A DNA stretch of 64,000 nucleotides from an uncultured Bacteroidales bacterium. Its GTDB lineage: Bacteria > Bacteroidota > Bacteroidia > Bacteroidales > UBA932. The position numbers were made by a program, and so were the translations under genes. Where the stretch lies: NCBI GenBank assembly GCA_905235445.1, contig CAJOLJ010000002.1, forward strand, positions 1 to 64,000, in the 5' to 3' direction. Position 1 is the stretch's first letter; every line of letters starts with the position of its first letter. The notes below the pieces were generated by a model. It saw only the letters and a list, made by a program, of their open reading frames with translations, was not told the origin of the DNA and ran no database searches. Shown here one piece after another: positions 52,530-59,621 of the stretch.

Positions 52530-52606
52530 CAAAGGTAACTGTGGACTGCATCCCGATAAAATAATCCTGGCATTATTACACGAAATGCCTTCCGTGAATG
52601 ACAAAA
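52530..52606 (-). promoter_or_regulatory. cluster promoter D: TTTCGT direct repeat plus -7 box
   Basis: On the minus strand: TTTTGTCA (52606-52599; one change), 13 bases, TTTCGTGTAATA (52585-52574), 36 bases, TACCTTTG (52537-52530), followed by C. TTTT occupies the -33 position 20 bases ahead. The ATG at 52459 follows after 70 bases. Confidence 0.83.
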
Positions 52607-52677
52607 CCCCGAAGGGCATAAAAGGAAGATACCGCCCACCTTCAAGGGAAGAGGGACGGCCCCTGCCTGTAAACCGT

Positions 52678-54486
52678 CTACAGTGCCACCCTCAGGCCTA
52701 TGCTTGCGGACTTGGTAGCGGGCCTGAGCCCCATCCTCGAAGTGACCCTGCACCTTACGGTATTCCCTTCCCAGGAGCCACCCCTCACTGTCCTGAACTC
52801 CCCGCTCTCTGGTCCGTGGGGGGAGGTTTCGGCCTGGAATGCGTACTGGCCGTACCAGTCGGAGCACCACTCGGAGACGTTGCCGCTCATGTCATACAGG
52901 CCAAGGGCGTTGGGGGATTTTGACCCGACCGGAAGGGTGGACACTACCTGTCCGTCATTGTAGACCGCGACGGGAGCGGGACTGTCGGAGCCGCTGTAGC
53001 GCATAGTGCCGTCGGTCCCTCCCTTGGCTGCGTACTCCCACTCCGCTTCGGTAGGAAGACGGAACGGCTGGCCGGTAAGGGTGGAGAGTTTCGTCAGGAA
53101 AAGGATGCAGTCATCGTAGCTCACCCCTTCCACGGGCAGGGAAGGGTCTCCGATGAACCTGCTCGGATTATTCCCCATGACGCTCTCCCAAAGGCCCTGG
53201 GTGACTTCCGTCTGGCAGAGGAAATAGTCCGGTAGCGTTACGCTATGCACCGGACGTTCCTCCTCCCCGGAATCGTAGTCCAGTTCACGGGTCACCCCCA
53301 TTGTGAAGGTCCCTCCTTTCACTTTCATCATATTGAATGCGACCTTTCCCTTGGAGAAGGCGATATGGTCCTCATACTCCCTGACTGTCCACTCCTTGGG
53401 CCGGGATAGAAGGATGACAAGGACCGAGGCAAGGGACAGAAGGGCAAGAACAGGGATTATGATCTTCCAAGGAAGGGATTTTCGCTCATTCTTCGAGGAG
53501 ACACTCCCGTCAAAGGGCAGGGGTTCACGCACGGAGTCATCCTCGATGAGGGTGACATCGGTGAGCACCAGCTCGTCGGTCTGGGGAGTTCCGCTGAGGA
53601 TCTGAAGGAACCTTCGCACCGATGCGGGACGCATGGATACCTGGGGGGACATGGCCTGCTCGATGGCATCGATTGTCCTTTTGGAGACGCCCTTTGCTTG
53701 GAGTTCCTCCCTTGGGAATCCGAAGTTCAGGATTTCCGTAGCCGTTGCGGGAGCCTTGCCGGTAAGCATCTTATAGAGGGTGGCGCCCAGCGAATAGACG
53801 TCAATTGTCGGCTGGAAAGCTTTCCCCGCCACATGGTTGGCCTGCTCCAGGGGAGAATATCCCGGTGTCCCGAGACCGATGGAAGAGCTGGACTCAGGGG
53901 AGCCGTTGGCGTCGTACTGCTTGGAAAGCCCGAAGTCGATAAGAACAAGGGTCCCGTCCTCCCGGACCATGATATTCTTGGGTTTGAGGTCCAGATGGAG
54001 CATGTGGCTGTCATGCATGAACTGGAGGGCGTCACCGACCTGGGTGATGCCCCTTATGGCATCCTCCTCCGGCATGCCCACTCCCTTGATCCTGTCATCG
54101 AGGGACCCGCCCTCTAGGTACTCCATGGAATAGTAGTAGGTGCCGTTGGCATCGAAAGCCTCCAACACGTTCACTATTCCCTCATGCTTGAGCTTGGAAA
54201 GATTCTGGGACTCCCGCTGAAATGCATAGCCGTATTTCTGGGCCATGTTGGCTGTGGAGGACAGGGCTACGGTATTGTCGTCGTGACGGACATTGAGGTC
54301 CTTGACGAAGAACTCCTTTATCGCGACCCTCACCGTTATCATTCCCAGTTCCCCGGCAAGACGGGTGTTGGCAAGGTAGGTTATGCCGAAGGTACCCTGG
54401 CCCAGGACCTTTATGATGGTATAGGTATATTTCTTACCTTTCAGGATGGCACCCTGGGGAAGAGTCCGTGATGAAGAAGATCCCAT
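52678..54486 (-). CDS. Ser/Thr kinase fused to an extracytoplasmic formylglycine-enzyme-like domain
   Basis: A 602-residue receptor-like kinase. Kinase landmarks: VLGQGTFGITYL (27-38), K57 in VAIKEFF, HLDLKPKN at 164-171, DFG at 184-186, GTPGYSPLEQ. A membrane helix lies at about residues 345-365 (WKIIIPVLALLSLASVLVIL). The outside part (about 385-602) is a SUMF1/FGE-type fold: GGTFTMGVTRELDYDSGEEE, FRLPTEAEWEYAAKGG, GLYDMSGNVSEWCSDWYG, VRGGSWEGN, RCRVTSRMG. The paired active-site cysteines of true FGEs are not evident, so the domain probably senses a ligand. It is the third gene of a LytTR-FHA-kinase transcript and is paralogous to the kinase at 41031-42398. Confidence 0.92.
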   Translation of the reverse strand: MGSSSSRTLPQGAILKGKKYTYTIIKVLGQGTFGITYLANTRLAGELGMITVRVAIKEFFVKDLNVRHDDNTVALSSTANMAQKYGYAFQRESQNLSKLKHEGIVNVLEAFDANGTYYYSMEYLEGGSLDDRIKGVGMPEEDAIRGITQVGDALQFMHDSHMLHLDLKPKNIMVREDGTLVLIDFGLSKQYDANGSPESSSSIGLGTPGYSPLEQANHVAGKAFQPTIDVYSLGATLYKMLTGKAPATATEILNFGFPREELQAKGVSKRTIDAIEQAMSPQVSMRPASVRRFLQILSGTPQTDELVLTDVTLIEDDSVREPLPFDGSVSSKNERKSLPWKIIIPVLALLSLASVLVILLSRPKEWTVREYEDHIAFSKGKVAFNMMKVKGGTFTMGVTRELDYDSGEEERPVHSVTLPDYFLCQTEVTQGLWESVMGNNPSRFIGDPSLPVEGVSYDDCILFLTKLSTLTGQPFRLPTEAEWEYAAKGGTDGTMRYSGSDSPAPVAVYNDGQVVSTLPVGSKSPNALGLYDMSGNVSEWCSDWYGQYAFQAETSPHGPESGEFRTVRGGSWEGNTVRCRVTSRMGLRPATKSASIGLRVAL

Positions 54487-54560
54487 ATTGAATAGTGAAT
54501 ATTAGGTGGAGGGGCAGTTTCGTAGGCGGGAATTTGCGATAAGTGGAAGGGGCGGGCGGA

Positions 54561-55376
54561 TCATAGCACCGGGGTGGAGCCATCCACCTCCTCAAGATGG
54601 CACTTGCAGAAAGGGCATTCGCCGTCCATGATGAGGCTCTTGTAGGACTTGGCCCCGAGGGACTTGTTGCACATGGGGTTGGGACAGCGGTAGCTTTCCT
54701 CGAACCGGGCCTTCCTCTCCTTCTGCTTGAGGGGGTCGCTGCCGGCCTTGACAATGGATATGATGGCGGTGGCAAGGAGGAACACTCCCGCCAGTATCAT
54801 GCAGATGTTCCTGAAAAGGACGATGTTCGGTCCTTCCTTTCCCATCATCGAGAAAACCGCTACGAGGGCTCCGGAGCCGATTGTGAACACCATGCTCAGG
54901 CGCTGCATGGCATTGAAGCGGCCGTTGCGGATCTGGGTACGGAGATTCTCGTTCTCGTAATCCTCGTAGATTTTCTTTATCTGGGAGGTGTCGTAGACCA
55001 GGCTCTTGCACACTTCCTTCACCACCCCGTACACATCGAGGCGGAAATGGTCCTTACCCAGTGCCACCTCATCGGTGCTTCGTAGCATGTGGGACATGGC
55101 CGGGACCCCGTTTATGAAAATGGGACTGCCGCTCTTGCTTATGTTCTCCAGGAATATTTCCTTGGTGTCCTCCACTGTGATGCGGCACTGTTCACGGCTT
55201 ACCGTCGGAGGGACGGAGCCTGGTTTCCCGAAATACATCTGGTCTGCATTGGGCTTGTCCAGCAGACGATAGGGGCCACCGTTAAGAGATACCTTCACTG
55301 ACAACCTGGAAGGGAAAGGTTTGGAAGTGTCCCAGTCAGAGGGAGTTTTCTCCCTGCCTATTACGAGGGTGATCAT
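54561..55376 (-). CDS. FHA-domain membrane protein with C-terminal zinc ribbon
   Basis: A 271-residue protein. The FHA domain spans about residues 25-110 (SLNGGPYRLLDKPN, FGKPGSVPPTVSREQCRI with the conserved Ser, ENISKSGSPIFINGV). Two membrane helices follow (LSMVFTIGSGALVAVFSMMG and ICMILAGVFLLATAIISIV, about 155-210), and then a Cys4 zinc ribbon (YRCPNPMCNKSLG and GECPFCKCHLEE). All soluble parts should face the cytoplasm. It would recruit threonine-phosphorylated partners to the membrane. It lies between the LytTR gene (66-base gap) and the receptor kinase gene (74-base gap). Confidence 0.88.
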   Translation of the reverse strand: MITLVIGREKTPSDWDTSKPFPSRLSVKVSLNGGPYRLLDKPNADQMYFGKPGSVPPTVSREQCRITVEDTKEIFLENISKSGSPIFINGVPAMSHMLRSTDEVALGKDHFRLDVYGVVKEVCKSLVYDTSQIKKIYEDYENENLRTQIRNGRFNAMQRLSMVFTIGSGALVAVFSMMGKEGPNIVLFRNICMILAGVFLLATAIISIVKAGSDPLKQKERKARFEESYRCPNPMCNKSLGAKSYKSLIMDGECPFCKCHLEEVDGSTPVL

Positions 55377-55442
55377 TGCGTTATGGAATCTGGATTGGGT
55401 TCAGGGATTGGTGAGGAAGGATGGTCCTGTCCATTGGCGGAA

Positions 55443-55826
55443 TCAGTCCTTGGCGGAAGAAGGCTTGATTGAGGATGTCATCAGGTCCTTGAGGTTACGC
55501 AGGGCGTCTTTCGAGATGTTCAACTTATAGGTGAAGGACTTCTGGTCACTTAGGATCAGCTCCTGCTGGAGGACATTGATTCTGTAGATATAGGCGAGGT
55601 TGATTATGAACCTCTTTCCTATCCTTGCCATCGTGCTTGACTTCTTCTGGATGGTTGCGGAGATGAACTGTTCCATCTTCGAGAGGCCCATGCATACCAT
55701 TGACTCAAGGCCATTGGCGACCATGATCTTGGTATAGTTCCCCTCAGCCTCGAAGTACACAATCTTGGAAAGGTCTATTTTAAGGAACTCGTCCCTTGAA
55801 TTGAAATAGATAAACTCGGCAGCCAT
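55443..55826 (-). CDS. stand-alone LytTR DNA-binding protein
   Basis: A 127-residue protein that consists of little more than a LytTR domain. Landmarks are IVYFEAEGNYTKIMVANG (about residues 22-39), MEQFI, and MARIGKRFIINLAYIYRINV (about 66-85), matching the family core in which a phenylalanine/arginine-histidine-like loop and N-L-I strand bind DNA. There is no receiver domain, so control may come from phosphorylation by the cluster kinases or binding to an FHA protein. LytTR dimers bind two direct repeats about 21 bp apart; the five cluster promoters have repeats of that period, so this protein is the best candidate activator. It has a normal -7 box upstream and no TTTCGT repeats of its own. 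Confidence 0.88.
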   Translation of the reverse strand: MAAEFIYFNSRDEFLKIDLSKIVYFEAEGNYTKIMVANGLESMVCMGLSKMEQFISATIQKKSSTMARIGKRFIINLAYIYRINVLQQELILSDQKSFTYKLNISKDALRNLKDLMTSSIKPSSAKD

Positions 55827-56202
55827 CGTTTCTATGTCTGTATATGTGTGTGCTTTTTAAGCCCTCTTCTGCCATATGAGAGGGGAAGAAGTGGGGGGCT
55901 GTCCTTCGCCTAGGGTAGATGGCAGCACCACCTCCTCCCCCCCCTACGCTACCATACCGACGGCAAAGGGACAAAGTCCTCAGCCGCACTCAACAGGAAA
56001 TGACATCCTGTTTTGAAAGCGCAGGTTTTCGCTGGAGAGAGACAGTAAATACAAAGATACAAAAAACTGATTCAAAAGAGATGGGGGAATCTTGTTTTTG
56101 ACTTTAGGCGATTTTTTGCAGCCTTTTTTCAACAAGAATCCAGGAGAGTGGCCAATGTTGCCTTTTGAGAGGGTGGCAAGAGAGAATTTGCCTTCACGCC
56201 AG
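55827..56202. other. intergenic region between the arginine operon terminator and the LytTR gene
   Basis: About 375 bases without a credible gene. It contains the LytTR promoter (see 56052-56059) and a C-rich stretch around 55920-55945. Several short frames read through it but none has a family-like sequence. Confidence 0.45.
56052..56059 (-). promoter_or_regulatory. -7 box of the LytTR-FHA-kinase transcript
   Basis: On the minus strand TATCTTTG matches TAnnTTTG. It lies 225 bases before the LytTR ATG, giving a long leader. TTTTG lies only 13 bases upstream, closer than the usual -33 spacing. Confidence 0.45.
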
Positions 56203-56234
56203 AAAAAAGTCAAGGGACAGAATTCCTGTCCCTT
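56203..56234 (-). terminator. terminator of the arginine operon
   Basis: On the minus strand a perfect 9-bp stem AAGGGACAG/CTGTCCCTT with a short loop is followed by GAC and six T residues. It lies 11 bases after the argH stop. Confidence 0.85.
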
Positions 56235-56245
56235 TCCCCCGGCAC

Positions 56246-57637
56246 TCAAAAAGAAGAGAGAAGTCCCGACAAATCTCCCTTGGCAAGTCTCTTCTTGGCC
56301 TCTTCCACTTTGAGGAAGGGGAAGGAGTACAGGATCCCCTTGAAGCGCTCCTCTATCTTGTCATTGCACAGGTTGCCGATGCTGCCCTCATGAGTGTGGC
56401 CGAGGTCGGATACCTTAAGGCCGGAGGTCTTTCCGTCATAGGTGAACTGCCCCCTCTGTATCTTCTCGCCGACGCTTCTGTATGCATCCCTGAAAGGTAC
56501 GCCTTCAGAAACAAGGCGGTTCACCTCCTCGACACTGAAGGCAAGGGCGTAGCGGGGGTCATCCATGATGTCCTGCCTGACCTGCATGTTGGTCACGGCG
56601 TAGTCCATGATGTCAAGGACCGAGTCCATTTCCTCGAAGATGGGGATGTACACTTCCTTGAGGAGCTGCATGTCCCTGAAATATCCCGACGGGAGGTTGC
56701 CTGTCATCATCCTCACGGTCGTGGGGACTCCCTGTATCTTATTGCAATGCGAGCGCACCAGTTCAAAGACATCGGGGTTCTTCTTGTGAGGCATTATGGA
56801 TGAACCGGTCGTGAGGGAATCCGGCAACTTTATGAAAGCGAAATTCTGGCTTACGAACATGCAGCCGTCCATGGCAAGCTTGCCTATGGTCTCGGCAAGG
56901 CAAGTATAGGCGAAGGACACCATCCTTTCCAGCCGTCCCCTGTTCATCTGGGCATAGATGGAGTTGCAGTCCAACCCGTCGAAGCCCAGCAGCCTCGCCG
57001 TCATGCCCCTGTCAAGGGGTGCGGAGGAGCCGTATCCCGCAGCAGAGCCGAGGGGGTTGCGGTTCACTATGTCATAGACACTGCGAAGAGTGGCGAGGTC
57101 ATCCGCGAGACTCTCCGCGTAAGCCCCGAACCAAAGTCCGAAGGAGGACGGCATGGCCACCTGCAGGTGGGTGTAGCCTGGCATCAGAAGGTCCTTGTAC
57201 TGCTCACTTTTCTGAAGAAGCGTATTGAAGAGTTTCTCGACTTTCGATACCGTGGCGGTGATGGCATCCCGGGTGAAGAGTTTCACGTCCACCATGACCT
57301 GGTCATTGCGGGAGCGGCCGGTATGGATCTTCTTTCCCTTCTCCCCGAGAGTGCGGGTAAGGTAGAGCTCCACCTGGGAATGCACGTCCTCGATGTCGGG
57401 CTCGATGGTGAACTTTCCTTCCTGCGCGGTGCCGTAGAGCCTACGCAGCTCTTCCATCAGCGGCGCATAATCCTCCTGCGGGAGAAGTCCCACTTTGGTG
57501 AGCATGGTTATGTGGGCCATGCTTCCAAGTATATCGGATGGGGCCAGGTACAGGTCCAGTTCCCTGTCCTTTCCCACCGTAAAGTCAACTATCCTTTCAT
57601 CCACCGAAAAACCCTTGTCCCAAAGCTTGCTTCCCAT
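56246..57637 (-). CDS. argH: argininosuccinate lyase
   Basis: ArgH splits argininosuccinate into arginine and fumarate, the last step of arginine synthesis. The 463-residue protein carries the superfamily signature GSSIMPHKKNPDVFEL (about residues 275-290), DIEDVHSQVELYLTRTLGE, and HTGRSRNDQVMVDVKLF. All are complete. It is the last gene of the operon, 28 bases after the M20 deacylase gene, and is followed by a strong terminator. Confidence 0.96.
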   Translation of the reverse strand: MGSKLWDKGFSVDERIVDFTVGKDRELDLYLAPSDILGSMAHITMLTKVGLLPQEDYAPLMEELRRLYGTAQEGKFTIEPDIEDVHSQVELYLTRTLGEKGKKIHTGRSRNDQVMVDVKLFTRDAITATVSKVEKLFNTLLQKSEQYKDLLMPGYTHLQVAMPSSFGLWFGAYAESLADDLATLRSVYDIVNRNPLGSAAGYGSSAPLDRGMTARLLGFDGLDCNSIYAQMNRGRLERMVSFAYTCLAETIGKLAMDGCMFVSQNFAFIKLPDSLTTGSSIMPHKKNPDVFELVRSHCNKIQGVPTTVRMMTGNLPSGYFRDMQLLKEVYIPIFEEMDSVLDIMDYAVTNMQVRQDIMDDPRYALAFSVEEVNRLVSEGVPFRDAYRSVGEKIQRGQFTYDGKTSGLKVSDLGHTHEGSIGNLCNDKIEERFKGILYSFPFLKVEEAKKRLAKGDLSGLLSSF

Positions 57638-57665
57638 GCTATCGTTTTGTTTTATTGTCAGTTGT

Positions 57666-58748
57666 TTACCTTAGTTCAAGCCCATCCAGGAGGGCTACAT
57701 ATTTATTGACCCCGTCCTCTATCTCACCCAGGATGATGAACTCATCCGCGGTATGCGACCTCGCAGAGTCCCCGGGTCCGATCTTCAGGGTCGTAAAAGG
57801 ACAGACCGCCTGGTTCGAAGTCGTCGGGGACCCGAAACAAGTCATCCCGAGGGATTTTCCGCGGACCACGACAGGATGGGTGGAAGGGATGTTGGAACTT
57901 CCTAGTCTCGTGGACCTTGGAGTGACGTCACACCCCACCCTCTCCCTTATCAAAGACAGCAGTTCAACGTTAGTGTACATCCCGTTCGGTCTTACATCCA
58001 CCGTGAAAGTACACTCCGCGGGAACGACGTTGTGTGCGGTGCCTGCACTGATTATGGTCACTGTCATCTTCACGGGACCAAGGACTTCAGACTTCAGCGG
58101 GAACTCGTATGTCCTGAACCACTCGATGTCCCTGAGGGCCTCGTAGATTGCATTGACCCCCTCGCTTCTGGCGGCATGGCCGCTTTTTCCGTGTGCCACG
58201 CAGTCAAGGACCATGAGGCCTCTCTCCCCTACCGCCATCTGCATCCCGGTGGGTTCACCGATGATGCCAAGGTCGACTTCTCCAAGGTACGGTATCACCA
58301 TGTCCATTCCTCCGACTCCGCAGACCTCTTCCTCTGCGGTAGCGGCATATATCAACCGGTAAGGCTGAGGGCGCTCCCTCAGGATAAGATAGGTCTGCAG
58401 CAGGGCGACAAGAGAGCCTCCGTCATCATTGCTGCCAAGTCCGTACAGGACCTTGCCACGGGGTTCGTCCACTATAGTCGGGGTGAAAGGATCCCGGGTG
58501 TAGGCTTTGGCCGGTCGGACGGTATCTATGTGGGCGTTCAGGAGAAGAGTCGGTTTTGAGGAGGGAACATCGAGGGGCTCGTCACAAAGAAGGAGGTTGT
58601 TTCCTATCCTCCGGGGAGAGAGCCCGTAGTTCTTCATCCAACCTTCCAGGAAGTCCGTGGCCGGGCCTTCCTCCCGGCTAATGGAAGGAATGCCGATAAG
58701 GGAACACAGAAGGTCCACAAACGGAGTGATGGCAGGACTGCAAGGCAT
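57666..58748 (-). CDS. argE: M20-family deacylase, probable N-succinyl/acetylornithine deacylase
   Basis: A 360-residue M20 metallohydrolase. Metal and catalytic residues: LLNAHIDTVRPAKAY (His and Asp), LGSNDDGGSLVALLQ (Asp ligand), AATAEEEVCGVGGMDMV (catalytic Glu pair), and GEPTGMQMAVGERG. In the arginine pathway of Bacteroidota a protein of this type removes the acyl group from acylcitrulline after the transcarbamylase step. Given the succinyl-type transcarbamylase two genes upstream, the substrate is probably N-succinylcitrulline. It sits between argB and argH with gaps of 15 and 28 bases. ArgE and DapE belong to the same family, so the assignment rests on context. Confidence 0.82.
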   Translation of the reverse strand: MPCSPAITPFVDLLCSLIGIPSISREEGPATDFLEGWMKNYGLSPRRIGNNLLLCDEPLDVPSSKPTLLLNAHIDTVRPAKAYTRDPFTPTIVDEPRGKVLYGLGSNDDGGSLVALLQTYLILRERPQPYRLIYAATAEEEVCGVGGMDMVIPYLGEVDLGIIGEPTGMQMAVGERGLMVLDCVAHGKSGHAARSEGVNAIYEALRDIEWFRTYEFPLKSEVLGPVKMTVTIISAGTAHNVVPAECTFTVDVRPNGMYTNVELLSLIRERVGCDVTPRSTRLGSSNIPSTHPVVVRGKSLGMTCFGSPTTSNQAVCPFTTLKIGPGDSARSHTADEFIILGEIEDGVNKYVALLDGLELR

Positions 58749-58763
58749 GATGGGATGATGACT

Positions 58764-59597
58764 TTACTTGGTGACAACGGTTCCTCCGAGGGGAGACTTG
58801 TAGCTTGTAATGAACACCCTGCTCACCCCGCTTTCCACTGCCCTGAGGGCATTATGCACTTTGGGTATCATTCCTCCAGAAATGGTCCCTTCTGAAATGA
58901 GTCTTTCTACGGAACCGGGTGTCACAGAAGGGATTAAGGAACTCTCATCATCCTGGTCAGCAAGTATGCCTCTTTTCTCGAAGCAGAAATAAAGGTCAAC
59001 GTCCCTGCCGCCACCCTTTGCGAGTGCAACGGCAATCGAGGACGCCACCGAGTCCGCATTGGTATTGAGAAGAGAGGTCCCGTCAAAACTCAGCGAACAG
59101 ATGACAGGGACAATGCCCCTTTCCAGAAGTGAGTCCAGCACTTCCACGTTCACCGAGTCGATGTCCCCCACATAGCCGAAATCATACACTTCACCATCTA
59201 TCTCTACGGGCGGACGCACATGCGAACGCAGGAGGTTCATGTCCGCCCCCGACATCCCGAGGGCGCTCTCTCCCCTCTTTGCAAGTTCCACGACGACTCC
59301 CTTGTTGGTCGTCCCGGCATATGCCATGGTGACTACCTCCAGAGTCTCCTTGCTCGTTACCCTCCTTCCCTGGACCATGCGGGTCGGGATGCCAAGCTTC
59401 TCGCAAAGTTCGGTAGCCTTCCTCCCTCCTCCATGCACGAGGATCTTGGGGCCCTCGACTTTGAGGAACTCCCCTATGAAGGCTTCCAGTTTGGCGGGGT
59501 CCTCCAGCACGGCACCTCCCACCTTCAGCACAGAGACGTGTGTAAGGGAGGAGAAAAAGGACTGATTCGGGGTGGCGGGACTGGGTGGAGGGGCCAT
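58764..59597 (-). CDS. argB: acylglutamate kinase
   Basis: ArgB phosphorylates N-acetyl- (here probably N-succinyl-) glutamate. The 277-residue protein has the amino-acid-kinase pattern: VLKVGGAVLEDPAKL, KILVHGGGRKATELCEKLGI, GMSGADMNLL, LNTNADSVASSIAVAL and GGMIPKVHNALRAVESGVSR. The N-terminus has about 18 extra residues rich in proline and serine before the first strand; a shorter start is not available as ATG, so this start stands but could be a GTG or TTG further in. It lies 24 bases after argF'. Confidence 0.93.
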   Translation of the reverse strand: MAPPPSPATPNQSFFSSLTHVSVLKVGGAVLEDPAKLEAFIGEFLKVEGPKILVHGGGRKATELCEKLGIPTRMVQGRRVTSKETLEVVTMAYAGTTNKGVVVELAKRGESALGMSGADMNLLRSHVRPPVEIDGEVYDFGYVGDIDSVNVEVLDSLLERGIVPVICSLSFDGTSLLNTNADSVASSIAVALAKGGGRDVDLYFCFEKRGILADQDDESSLIPSVTPGSVERLISEGTISGGMIPKVHNALRAVESGVSRVFITSYKSPLGGTVVTK

Positions 59598-59621
59598 TGC
59601 TTTTGATTTTAACTACTTATT

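Noticed and set aside
30537..52606. TTTCGTCA-N13-TTTCGTGTAATA read as -35/-10 boxes of an ECF sigma factor
   Set aside because: The two parts are direct repeats of TTTCGT with a 21-bp period, and a normal TAnnTTTG box lies at a constant 36-37 bases further downstream in all five copies, so an activator site upstream of a standard promoter explains the data better.
51410..52870. A 486-residue leucine-rich repeat protein from the start at 52870
   Set aside because: The extra 137 residues read through promoter D and into the antisense of the kinase gene; ATG 52459 starts a proper signal peptide.
31613..55376. Type VI secretion system (kinase, PP2C, FHA, vWA set)
   Set aside because: No sheath, tube, baseplate, VgrG, Hcp or ClpV-like gene is present; the shared signalling parts alone do not make a type VI system.
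31613..55376. TerY-type phosphorylation triad of tellurite-resistance loci
   Set aside because: The vWA proteins are exported and have SH3b-like domains, unlike cytoplasmic TerY, and there is no TerD/TerC-type gene.
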